DNA of 19,227 nt, taken from NCBI GenBank assembly GCA_964615935.1, contig CAZTTG010000111.1, forward strand, positions 1 through 19,227. The letters are read 5' to 3'. Under the pieces are notes generated by a model, which saw only the letters and a program-made list of their open reading frames with translations, was not told the DNA's origin and did no database searches. Both the position numbers and the translations under genes were made by a program. Shown here in pieces: positions 1-10,321 of the stretch (the first letter of the stretch is position 1; every line of letters begins with the position of its first letter). Source of the stretch: CAZTTG01 sp964615935. GTDB taxonomy: Bacteria > Planctomycetota > UBA1135 > GCA-002686595.

Positions 1-2388
1 ATCATCACTTGGCGCGGGTGGCCCCGGAACTGGTACCTTTCCGGGATTGCGCCCGTCAAGGCCTATCCCGGGGTCACCTTCGTCGTCAACGGCACCCTGA
101 ACGTCATCGGCACCTCGGGCAATCCCGCCATCTTCACGTCCATCGAGGACGACACGGCGGGCGGCGATACGAATGCCAACGGACCCTCGGCCGGAACGCC
201 CGGGGACTGGGCCGGCATCCGGTTCACGAGCACGGCGGGCGCGAGCTCGCTCTCCTGGGCCGACATCCGGTTCGGGGGCAGCGGGGGCTACACCAACGTC
301 TACCTCCAGAGCGCCGACGTCACCCTGGCGAACTGCACGCTGAGAGATTCCTCGCGCCAGGGCATGAACCTGACCGGCACCTCGCTGCCCACCGTGTCGG
401 GCTGCGCCTTCGAGAACAACGCCGGCGTCGCGATCAACGCCGCGAAGATGGACGGCGTTCCGCTCTTCTCGGGCAACAGCGCCACTGGCAACGCCGGCGA
501 CTACCTGCTCGTCACCTCACCGAGCCCCACGGCGAACGTCTCCATCGTGAAGGACAACTTCCCCAACGGCGCGCTGGTCCTGAACGGCAGCTGCACGGTG
601 CCCGCGGGCGTGACGTTGGCGCTCGGGGTCGGCGTGGTACTGAAGCTCCCCACGAACAGCACGATCACCGTCAACGGGACGCTGGACGCGACAGGCAGCG
701 CGAACGAACCGGTCGTGTTCACGGACCTCGCCGACGACGACTGGGGAGGCGACACGAACAACAACGGCCCCTCCAGCGGCACACCCGGGCACTGGCGCGG
801 CCTGCGCTTCACGGGCACGTCCGACGCGAGCGTGCTGTCGGATGTGCTGGTGCGCTTCGGCGGAGGCGGCGGCTACACCAACGTCTATCTCCAGAGCGCT
901 GACATCACGATGACGGGCTGCACGTCTAGCGACAGCTCGCGCCAGGGCCTCAACCTGAGTAGCACGTCTCTGCCCACCGTCTCGGGCTGCACGTTCTCGA
1001 ACAACGCCGGCATCGCGGTCGACGGCGTGAAGATGGACGGCGTTCCGCTGTTTTCGAGCAACAACGCCGCCATGAACGCTGGCGACTACATGCGCGTGAC
1101 CAGCCCGAGCCCGACCGGAGACGTCACCATCGCGCCGCACATGCTGCTGAACGGAGTGTTCGTCGTGGGCTCCGCGGGCAGTATCGCGACCGGCGCGACG
1201 CTGGCCTTCGAGTCGGGCGTGCCCGTCAAGCTCGGGGGCGGCCAGATGACCGTGAACGGGTCTCTGAACCTGCTGGGCACGCTCGCCCGTCCGGTCGTAT
1301 TCACGTCGATCCATGACGACACCATCGCCGGCGATACGAACAAGAACGGCGCGGCGACCATGCCGGCGCCCGGCGACTGGACCGGCTTCCGACTCATCTC
1401 GGCTGCCGAGCCCTCGCTGCTGCGCAGCGCAGTGCTGCGCTACTCCGGCTCCAGCGGCTGGCCGGGTGTGAGCTGCGATACGCCCGCCGCGGTCCTGGAC
1501 GGCGTCCGCGTGAACCACTCGGGCTACGACGGCTTCGGTCTGTCCGACCTGAGCTCGGCCACGCGCCTGGTGGCCTGGAACTGCACCGGCGACGGCGTCT
1601 ACCTGTTCGGAGGAGGCTTCGACGTGACGCACGTCAGTGCCGTCGGCAACGGCGACTTCGGAGTGCGCCGCGCCCCGACGCACACGGGCTCGGTGGTCAA
1701 CTCGATAGCCTGGCTGAACTCCAGCGGCAACTACACCGGCTTCGCCGGGGGCGGCGACCTGCGCTACTCGGACGGCGATCCGACGCTGGCCGGCTCCTTC
1801 GGGAACATCGACCTGGACCCGCTCTTCGTCGACGAGCCCAACGGTGACCTGAACCTGCAGGCCCTCTCCCCCTGCGTCGACACCGGCGACCCGACGACGA
1901 CGCCGGATCCCGGCTGCACTCCGCCCGACATGGGCGCCTACTGGCTCGACTCGACCGGCGACGCCCCCGAGATCTACTGCACGGCGAAGGTCAACAGCGT
2001 GGGCTGTCTGCCCGGCATCGACTTCGTCGGCTTCGCCAGCGCGACCGACCCGGCCCCCTTTGCGATCACCGCGGGCGAGGTGGTCAACAACAAGAACGCG
2101 ATCTTCTTCTACGGCCTGACGGGGCGGTTCAACCTGCCGTTCCAGGGCGGCTTCCTGTGCGTCAAGCCGCCCACCAAGCGCACGCCGGTCCAGAACTCGG
2201 GCGGCAACGCGCCGCCCAACGACTGCTCCGGCACGCTGACCCTGGACTTCAACGCCTGGATCCAGGCCGGCAGTGACGTGAACCTGATTCCCGGCGTGCA
2301 GGTGAACGGGCAGTACTGGTACCGCGATCCGCAGAGCCCCAGCAAGACCGGCCTGTCGGACGGGATCGAAGTCGTCGTGTGTCCCTGA
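1..2388 (+). CDS. Secreted beta-helix repeat protein, 5' end missing
   Basis: The frame is open from base 1 and ends at TGA 2386-2388, so at least 795 residues are present and the start lies outside the window. It holds about 195-residue repeats: the 'VNGTL/VNGSL' motif falls at nt 85, 670 and 1252 (spacings 585 and 582), each followed by 'GDTN.NG', a G-D/H-W-x-G motif and, in the first two units, 'GGYTNVYLQSAD' and 'KMDGVPLFS'. Such Gly/Asn/Thr-rich hydrophobic-alternating units are typical of right-handed parallel beta-helices. From about nt 1440 the repeats degenerate, and 'ALSPCVDTGDP' (1861 on) is the usual closing motif of these helices. The last 138 residues (1975-2388) form a separate domain with four or more Cys and 'NSGGN..PPNDCSG', known to me from secreted planctomycete proteins. 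No catalytic motif is visible, so a surface or extracellular structural role is inferred. A polysaccharide lyase fold cannot be excluded. Confidence 0.85.
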   Translation: MITWRGWPRNWYLSGIAPVKAYPGVTFVVNGTLNVIGTSGNPAIFTSIEDDTAGGDTNANGPSAGTPGDWAGIRFTSTAGASSLSWADIRFGGSGGYTNVYLQSADVTLANCTLRDSSRQGMNLTGTSLPTVSGCAFENNAGVAINAAKMDGVPLFSGNSATGNAGDYLLVTSPSPTANVSIVKDNFPNGALVLNGSCTVPAGVTLALGVGVVLKLPTNSTITVNGTLDATGSANEPVVFTDLADDDWGGDTNNNGPSSGTPGHWRGLRFTGTSDASVLSDVLVRFGGGGGYTNVYLQSADITMTGCTSSDSSRQGLNLSSTSLPTVSGCTFSNNAGIAVDGVKMDGVPLFSSNNAAMNAGDYMRVTSPSPTGDVTIAPHMLLNGVFVVGSAGSIATGATLAFESGVPVKLGGGQMTVNGSLNLLGTLARPVVFTSIHDDTIAGDTNKNGAATMPAPGDWTGFRLISAAEPSLLRSAVLRYSGSSGWPGVSCDTPAAVLDGVRVNHSGYDGFGLSDLSSATRLVAWNCTGDGVYLFGGGFDVTHVSAVGNGDFGVRRAPTHTGSVVNSIAWLNSSGNYTGFAGGGDLRYSDGDPTLAGSFGNIDLDPLFVDEPNGDLNLQALSPCVDTGDPTTTPDPGCTPPDMGAYWLDSTGDAPEIYCTAKVNSVGCLPGIDFVGFASATDPAPFAITAGEVVNNKNAIFFYGLTGRFNLPFQGGFLCVKPPTKRTPVQNSGGNAPPNDCSGTLTLDFNAWIQAGSDVNLIPGVQVNGQYWYRDPQSPSKTGLSDGIEVVVCP
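88..1440 (+). repeat. Tandem ~585-bp coding repeats (two units plus a diverged third)
   Basis: Units start near nt 88, 673 and 1255. The first spacing is exactly 585 bp: 'ggctacaccaacgtcta' occurs at 286 and again at 871, and the 'aagatggacggcgttccgct' stretch recurs with the same offset. The third unit starts 582 bp after the second, keeps the front motifs (VNGSL, GDTNKNG, GDWTGFR) and then diverges. Conservation at the DNA level between units 1 and 2 suggests recent duplication or gene conversion. Confidence 0.8.
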
Positions 2389-2407
2389 TATGGACGGACG
2401 CGTCGGG

Positions 2408-2433
2408 GCCGCGCCCGCCACCCAGGGCGCGGC
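2408..2433. terminator. Hairpin between convergent genes, probable bidirectional terminator
   Basis: GCCGCGCCC (2408-2416) and GGGCGCGGC (2425-2433) form a perfect 9-bp all-GC stem around the 8-nt loop GCCACCCA. It fills most of the 45-bp gap between the stop at 2388 (+) and the stop at 2434-2436 (-). There is no T-tract on either strand, so termination by the stem alone, or protection of mRNA 3' ends, is inferred. Confidence 0.6.
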
Positions 2434-3573
2434 TCATGACGCGCGGATCAGATCGCCCATGCGCTCCAGGGCCGCGCTCAGATAGGCGGGCGGCAGGCCG
2501 AAGCTGATGCGCAGGTAGCGGTCCATGCCGAAGTGATCCCCGGGCACGACGAGCACGCTCTTCTCGCGCCGCAGGCGGTCGGCGAGCTCCGTCGAGCCGA
2601 CATCGAGATCGTAGCCCACGAAGGCGATGGCCGCCGCGTCGGGCGGCGTCAGGCGAAAGACGTCCCCATGGCCCGCCATCCACTCCTCCAGGATCGGGTA
2701 GCCGCGCCGGATGAGCTGGCGCGCGCGGGCGATGAGCCGGGGCCGCGTCTCCGGGGCGAGGGCGTGGGCGGCCAGCGCGTTGGCGATGCGCGTGGCGGAG
2801 ATCGTGACGTACTCGTGACGCGCCCAGATCTCGTCGATGAGCGTGGGCGGCGCCACGGCCCAGCCGATGCGCAGCCCCGGCAGGCCGTAGGCCTTGCTCA
2901 GGCTGCCGACGGCGATGACGCGATCGGCGCGCCCCTGGAAGGAGGGCGTCTCCGCGTCGGTCCTGCGTTCCGCGCCGCGATACACCTCGTCCGCGAGGAT
3001 CCACGCCCCGACCCGCTCCGCGGCGGTGACCACCGCGTCCATCTCGGCCTCCGTCATGGCGTGACCGGTCGGGTTGTCCGGATTGCAGACCGCGATGAGC
3101 TTCGTGCGCGGCGTGACCGCCTCCTCCAGCTCGGCGACGTCGAGCCTCCAGCCGTCCTCCTCGCGCAGATGGAATTCCCGGATGGCGAGCCCGTGGTTCC
3201 TCGCGATGCCCCAGATCTGCATGTAGTTGGGCAGCAGGATCGCGATCTCGTCCCCGGGCACCAGGAGCGTGCGCACCGCGACGTAGTTGGCCTCGATCGC
3301 CCCGACGGTCACCAGGACCTGCTCGGGGCCAGCGGCGTCGTACAGGGCCGCGATATGCCGCCGCAGGAGCGGCGCGCCGTTCACGTAGGGGTAGTTCAGG
3401 TCCAGGTCGAGCAGGCGCTCGAGTGAGCCCGGGTCCTCCCCCAGGAGCTCGCGGAGCGTCGCGGGGTGCACGCCGCTCTCGGACAGGTTGTACTCCACCT
3501 CCTGCTCGTGGGCGGACATCATCCGCTCCATCAGGAAGGGCTGGAAGCTCGCAGAGGTCGTGCTCTCGGGCAT
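2434..3573 (-). CDS. Class I/II PLP-dependent aminotransferase, capreomycidine-synthase-like
   Basis: 379 residues, normal for fold-type I aminotransferases. Visible motifs are NPDNPTG (164-170), the pyridine-nitrogen-binding Asp in ADEVYRG (D195, with Y198), the Schiff-base lysine in SLSKAYGLPGLRIGW (K227, with R235), and the substrate-carboxylate-binding Arg in YLRISFG (R355). All key residues are present, so it should be active. The N-terminal stretch (about 10-45) with 'SESGVHPATLRELL' resembles the VioD/capreomycidine synthase branch ('SSSGV..ytlgELR'), but that call is from memory. No nonribosomal peptide or arginine hydroxylase genes sit nearby, so the substrate is unknown and an ordinary amino-acid transaminase is equally possible. 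The start is supported by GAGGA 8 nt upstream (3582-3586 on the minus strand). The gene is divergent from the GNAT gene. Confidence 0.9.
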   Translation of the reverse strand: MPESTTSASFQPFLMERMMSAHEQEVEYNLSESGVHPATLRELLGEDPGSLERLLDLDLNYPYVNGAPLLRRHIAALYDAAGPEQVLVTVGAIEANYVAVRTLLVPGDEIAILLPNYMQIWGIARNHGLAIREFHLREEDGWRLDVAELEEAVTPRTKLIAVCNPDNPTGHAMTEAEMDAVVTAAERVGAWILADEVYRGAERRTDAETPSFQGRADRVIAVGSLSKAYGLPGLRIGWAVAPPTLIDEIWARHEYVTISATRIANALAAHALAPETRPRLIARARQLIRRGYPILEEWMAGHGDVFRLTPPDAAAIAFVGYDLDVGSTELADRLRREKSVLVVPGDHFGMDRYLRISFGLPPAYLSAALERMGDLIRAS

Positions 3574-3627
3574 GGTCGGTGTCCTCGCGTTGCTCGAGGG
3601 TAAGGGCTTCGGGGAGAGGATTCGAGA

Positions 3628-3644
3628 CCCGGGGCATCCCCGGG
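3628..3644. promoter_or_regulatory. Short perfect palindrome in the divergent intergenic gap
   Basis: CCCGGGG (3628-3634), CAT, CCCCGGG (3638-3644) is a 7-bp inverted repeat in the 107-bp gap between the aminotransferase and GNAT starts. A -10-like TATTCT (3647-3652) lies directly downstream on the plus strand, 29 nt before the GNAT ATG, with no convincing -35 box. It could be an operator for either gene, or simply a GC-rich coincidence. Confidence 0.3.
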
Positions 3645-3680
3645 GGTATTCTCGCGCGCCGGCCCGCAGCCTGCACCCCG

Positions 3681-4466
3681 ATGGACGAGCTCGACCGCAT
3701 CTTCGAGGCGGCCATGTGCGACCACTGGTGGTTGCCGGAGGACGCCGTGGTCGTCCGGCGTCCCGAGATCGAGTACTTCTCCTCGCCGTCCGGGGATGGC
3801 CGCCTCAACGCCGTGGTGAGGATCGCGCCCGATCTGCCGGACTACGGCGCCCTGGTGCGAGAGGTCATGGACGCCCACCGGGGGCGCGCCTCGAGCTGGC
3901 GGATCGGCGCTCCGAGCTACTCCCCCGCGCTCGAGGCGGCGCTGCTGAAGGCCGGCTACGAGTCCAGCGGGATGGGGGATCTGTGGTCGACGTCGGTGGA
4001 CGCCCCGCGGCCTCCCGAAGCGGCCGACGTGCGGGTGGAGCCGGTGGTGGATCTGCGCGGCATGAGGGACATGAACCGCGTCATGGCGGCCGCCTTCGAT
4101 GCCTTCCCCGCGATGAGCGACGAAGATCTGCGCAGCGACATGTCGACCTGCATCGGGCCCGACGCCCGCTGTCTGCGGTTCGTCGCCTACGAGACCGGGA
4201 CCGGCCAGCCGGTGTCCACGGGCGCCCTCAACCTCTTCCCCGGGCAGCGGCTGGGCTTCCTGTGGGGCGGCAGCACCGTGAAGGAGGCCAGGGGTCGAGG
4301 GCTCTACTCGACCCTCGTGACGGCCCGGATGCGACGGGCAAAGGCCCGCGGGTGCATAAGGCTGGCGCTGCAGGCGATGCGCCACAGCTCCGGGCCCATC
4401 GTCGAGGCCCAGGGTTTCGAGAGGCACGGCCCCTGCACCTTCTGGGATCTTCGCCCGCGGCCGTGA
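3681..4466 (+). CDS. GNAT-family N-acetyltransferase
   Basis: 261 residues from the ATG at 3681, chosen because upstream in-frame sequence is antisense to the aminotransferase and has no acetyltransferase character. The C-terminal half (about 117-261) is a GNAT domain: the acetyl-CoA pyrophosphate-binding motif A reads ARGRGLYSTL (203-212), preceded by the strand GFLWGGSTV (192-200), and 'EAQGFERHG' (242-250) matches the usual final 'GF...' motif. The N-terminal half (1-110) has no motif I can name but contains 'ALLKAGYESSG' (87-97), like the end of a degenerate first GNAT domain, so a tandem-GNAT layout is likely. The transferase acceptor is unknown. No ribosome binding site is evident, so translation may start on a short leader. 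Confidence 0.8.
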   Translation: MDELDRIFEAAMCDHWWLPEDAVVVRRPEIEYFSSPSGDGRLNAVVRIAPDLPDYGALVREVMDAHRGRASSWRIGAPSYSPALEAALLKAGYESSGMGDLWSTSVDAPRPPEAADVRVEPVVDLRGMRDMNRVMAAAFDAFPAMSDEDLRSDMSTCIGPDARCLRFVAYETGTGQPVSTGALNLFPGQRLGFLWGGSTVKEARGRGLYSTLVTARMRRAKARGCIRLALQAMRHSSGPIVEAQGFERHGPCTFWDLRPRP

Positions 4467-4478
4467 GCGCGGGGCCGC
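4457..4478 (+). terminator. Possible weak hairpin at the GNAT stop
   Basis: GCGGCC (4457-4462) can pair with GGCCGC (4473-4478) around a 10-nt loop that contains the TGA stop of the GNAT gene. No T-tract follows. In DNA this rich in GC a 6-bp stem is weak evidence. Confidence 0.25.
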
Positions 4479-4533
4479 TCCGGGGGGGTCCATTCGACCG
4501 GAGGCGGGGAAAGCCGGGGACGCGGGGGGGCGA

Positions 4534-4550
4534 GGCGCTATTCTGAGGGG
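4534..4550 (+). promoter_or_regulatory. -10-like element and Shine-Dalgarno of the ABC-F gene
   Basis: GGCGCTAT (4534-4541) runs into the -10-like hexamer TATTCT (4539-4544), directly followed by the Shine-Dalgarno-like GAGGGG (4545-4550) 5 nt before ATG 4556. No -35 box is visible. If TATTCT is the promoter, transcription would begin near 4551 and the message would be almost leaderless. If not, the gene uses the ribosome site and an upstream promoter. Confidence 0.35.
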
Positions 4551-4555
4551 CTGCC

Positions 4556-6450
<1,895 letters not shown>

Positions 6451-6454
<4 letters not shown>

Positions 6455-6477
6455 TGATCCAGGACAGGCGCTATCAT
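6451..6477 (+). promoter_or_regulatory. Candidate promoter of the HNH gene inside the ABC-F 3' end
   Basis: TTGATG (6451-6456, overlapping the ABC-F stop) and TATCAT (6472-6477) each match four or five positions of the sigma-70 consensus, with a 15-nt spacer that is shorter than ideal. The initiation site would fall at about 6484, next to ATG 6486, giving a leaderless or nearly leaderless mRNA. No Shine-Dalgarno precedes this ATG, which agrees. The octamer GGCGCTAT (6467-6474) also occurs before the ABC-F gene. Confidence 0.35.
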
Positions 6478-6485
6478 GGTGGGCC

Positions 6486-7433
6486 ATGGAGGCCTTCATC
6501 GCCCTGACCGACCGGGCTTGGTTCGACTTCCTGAGTAGCCGAACGGGTCCCGATCATCGATTGGATGAGGTGAACTTCTGGTCTCCCTCGTCGAAGAGCC
6601 CGCTCAAGAACCTACCAGCCGGGACGCCCTTCTTCTTCCGTCTCAAATCGCCACTCAACGTCGTCGCAGGCTACGGCTTCTACGCCCACTTCACCATCCT
6701 TGGGCTCGATCAAGCCTGGGAGTGGTTTGGAATCAAGAACGGGGATCCCGATGAAGTACGCTTCCTTCGGCGCATCGGTGACTATCGCAAGGTCGACCTC
6801 CTGGACCCTTCGAGCCCGCGCGAGCGGCTCGGCTGCACCGTCCTGCGCGATGCTCGCTTCTGGCCTCGCGAGCGCTGGATTCCGTGGACCCAGGGATGGA
6901 GTCCCCAAATTGTGCGCGGCAAGACCGAGAAGGATCCGATCCGTGTCTCGCGACTCCTCGGAGAGATCCAGTACGACCACCAGACTACCCCCGAGGAGCT
7001 GACAGAGGCCTTCACTCCGCTGGACGTCGATGAACGCACCCTTCGGGTGGCGCGCACGAAGCCGCGCGAGGGCCAGGGCACGTTTCGGACCCGCCTGCTC
7101 GATGCCTACGGCCGGCGTTGCGCCGTGACCGGCGAGCACACCGAGATCGTGCTTGAAGCTGCCCATATCCAGCCCTACCTGGGGCCGCGCAGCAATCACG
7201 TACAAAACGGCATCCTGTTGACCAGGGAGTTTCACACTCTCTTCGACCAAGGCTATGTGACGGTTACGCCGGACTATGAAATCCGAGTCAGCCCAAGGCT
7301 CCGCACCGAGTGGGACAATGGCCGTCGCTACTACCCCTTCGATGGCGAACGACTCCAACATGTGCCCAATAGCGTCGCCGAGCGACCCAGTGCCGAGGTG
7401 CTCGAGTGGCATGGCAAGCACAGGTTTCGGTAG
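6486..7433 (+). CDS. HNH endonuclease with N-terminal PUA/EVE-like region, putative modification-dependent restriction enzyme
   Basis: 315 residues from ATG 6486; upstream in-frame sequence is a shadow of the ABC-F gene. The C-terminal HNH domain (about 198-275) shows CAVTG (212-216), AAHIQP (225-230, metal-binding His227), the central Asn in NGILL (N241) and FHTLFDQG (249-256, His250), the pattern of the HNH_2 type seen in putative restriction endonucleases. The N-terminal part (1-100) has EVNFWSPS (28-35), the strand PFFFRLKSP (48-56), AGYGFYAHF (61-69) and an aromatic-rich helix, which resembles PUA-like (EVE/ASCH) modules thought to read modified bases. This assignment is by eye. Base composition is unlike its neighbours: I count 29 G+C in the 60 bases from 7201 to 7260, against 40 of 60 from 5101 to 5160 in the ABC-F gene. 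No methylase or second restriction subunit is adjacent, so a stand-alone type IV-like nuclease acquired by transfer is inferred. Confidence 0.8.
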   Translation: MEAFIALTDRAWFDFLSSRTGPDHRLDEVNFWSPSSKSPLKNLPAGTPFFFRLKSPLNVVAGYGFYAHFTILGLDQAWEWFGIKNGDPDEVRFLRRIGDYRKVDLLDPSSPRERLGCTVLRDARFWPRERWIPWTQGWSPQIVRGKTEKDPIRVSRLLGEIQYDHQTTPEELTEAFTPLDVDERTLRVARTKPREGQGTFRTRLLDAYGRRCAVTGEHTEIVLEAAHIQPYLGPRSNHVQNGILLTREFHTLFDQGYVTVTPDYEIRVSPRLRTEWDNGRRYYPFDGERLQHVPNSVAERPSAEVLEWHGKHRFR

Positions 7434-7547
7434 CGCGCGGGTGGCTCTCGAAGATGGACGCGGGGGCTTCAGGCGAGTGACTTGGCGCCATCCGCTGCTC
7501 ATGACCCTGTTCACTCCATACGATCGCCACATTCCCCGCTGGCTGTC

Positions 7548-8573
7548 ATGACGAGAAAGTGGAACCCGCCCGCCCACTGGAAGCGCATCCGCTGCATCGA
7601 CGCCCACGCTGCCGGGGAGCCGCTGCGGGTCATCGTCGAGGGCTTTCCCGAGCCGCCCGGGGACACCATCCTCGACAAGCGCCGCTGGGCTCGTGAGCAC
7701 GCCGACGATCTGCGCCGGGCGCTGATGTGGGAGCCGCGCGGGCACGCCGACATGTACGGCTGCCTCCCCACCGAGCCGGTCACCCCCGACGGCGACCTGG
7801 GGGTGCTCTTCCTGCACAACGAGGGCTTCAGCACCATGTGCGGGCACGGGATCATCGCGATGGTCACCGTGGGCCTCGAGTTCGGCCTCATCCGGCCCGC
7901 CGATCCCGAGGCGATTCGCATCGACACACCCGCCGGCCGGGTCACGGCCCGGGCGCATCTGCGCGAGGGCCGGGTCGAACGCGTCTCCTTCCGCAACGTC
8001 CCCTCCTTCGTTCTCGAGAGGGACATGGAGGTCGATGTCCCCGGCCTGGGCCGGGTGCGCTGCGACCTCGCCTTCGGGGGAGCCTTCTACGCCGTGACCG
8101 AGGCCGCCCCCCTGGGCCTGGAGCTCACTCCCGAGCGGATCACCGAGGTGATCGAGGCCGGACGCCGGATCAAGGCCGCGGTGCAGGCCGCCGGCCCCAT
8201 CCGACACCCCGAGGGCGACGCCGACCTGGACTTCCTCTACGGCACCATCCTGACCCAGCCCCTCTACGGAGAGGTGCACAGCCGCAACGTCTGCGTCTTC
8301 GCCGACGGCGAGGTGGACCGCAGCCCCACCGGCACCGGGGTGAGCGCCCGCGCGGCCATCCACGTCGCCCGCGGCGAGCTCGCGATCGGCGAGACCATCG
8401 CCATCGAGAGCCTGATCGGCACGCGCTTCGAGGTCCGCGCGCTCGAGACCGCCGAGGTCGGCGGGCTCCCTGCGGTGATCCCTGAGGTCGGGGGGCAGGC
8501 CTTCGTCACCGGCCGACAGGAGCTCCTGATCGACCCCGACGATCCGCTGGGCGAGGGCTTCCTGCTGCGCTGA
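7548..8573 (+). CDS. Proline racemase family, probable trans-3-hydroxy-L-proline dehydratase
   Basis: 341 residues from ATG 7548; the frame could begin earlier at a TTG (7482), but the family begins right before 'IRCIDAHAAGEPLRV' (14-28), so the ATG is preferred. Family motifs are MCGHG (97-101), carrying the first catalytic Cys (C98), and DRSPTGTG (257-264). Proline racemases and 4-hydroxyproline epimerases have a second Cys in the last motif; here it is Thr261. Cys/Thr is the signature of trans-3-hydroxy-L-proline dehydratase, which removes water to give delta-1-pyrroline-2-carboxylate (EC 4.2.1.77). The enzyme is cytosolic, with no signal peptide. The matching pyrroline-2-carboxylate reductase is not in this window. 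The 114-bp gap upstream shows no clear promoter or ribosome site. The gene converges on the histidine kinase, with only 5 bp between the two stops. Confidence 0.9.
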   Translation: MTRKWNPPAHWKRIRCIDAHAAGEPLRVIVEGFPEPPGDTILDKRRWAREHADDLRRALMWEPRGHADMYGCLPTEPVTPDGDLGVLFLHNEGFSTMCGHGIIAMVTVGLEFGLIRPADPEAIRIDTPAGRVTARAHLREGRVERVSFRNVPSFVLERDMEVDVPGLGRVRCDLAFGGAFYAVTEAAPLGLELTPERITEVIEAGRRIKAAVQAAGPIRHPEGDADLDFLYGTILTQPLYGEVHSRNVCVFADGEVDRSPTGTGVSARAAIHVARGELAIGETIAIESLIGTRFEVRALETAEVGGLPAVIPEVGGQAFVTGRQELLIDPDDPLGEGFLLR

Positions 8574-8578
8574 ACGCC

Positions 8579-10298
<1,720 letters not shown>

Positions 10299-10309
<11 letters not shown>

Positions 10310-10321
10310 CAGCCCCTCCTC
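10299..10321 (-). promoter_or_regulatory. Overlapping stop/start with internal ribosome site (translational coupling)
   Basis: On the minus strand GAGGAGG (10315-10321) precedes the histidine kinase ATG (10307-10309) with a 5-nt spacer, and the Ser/Thr kinase stop TGA (10299-10301) follows in another frame. The 11-nt overlap ATGACACCTGA with a strong Shine-Dalgarno inside the upstream gene points to coupled, near-stoichiometric translation. Confidence 0.7.

Noticed and set aside
88..1440. Regularly spaced repeats considered as a CRISPR-like or satellite array
   Set aside because: The period is 585 bp, in frame, and encodes conserved protein motifs, so these are protein repeats.
517..2421. 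Minus-strand open frame of 634 codons opposite the beta-helix gene
   Set aside because: Mirrors the repeats of the plus-strand gene and is Arg/Ala/Val/His-rich without motif; a shadow of the repeat gene.
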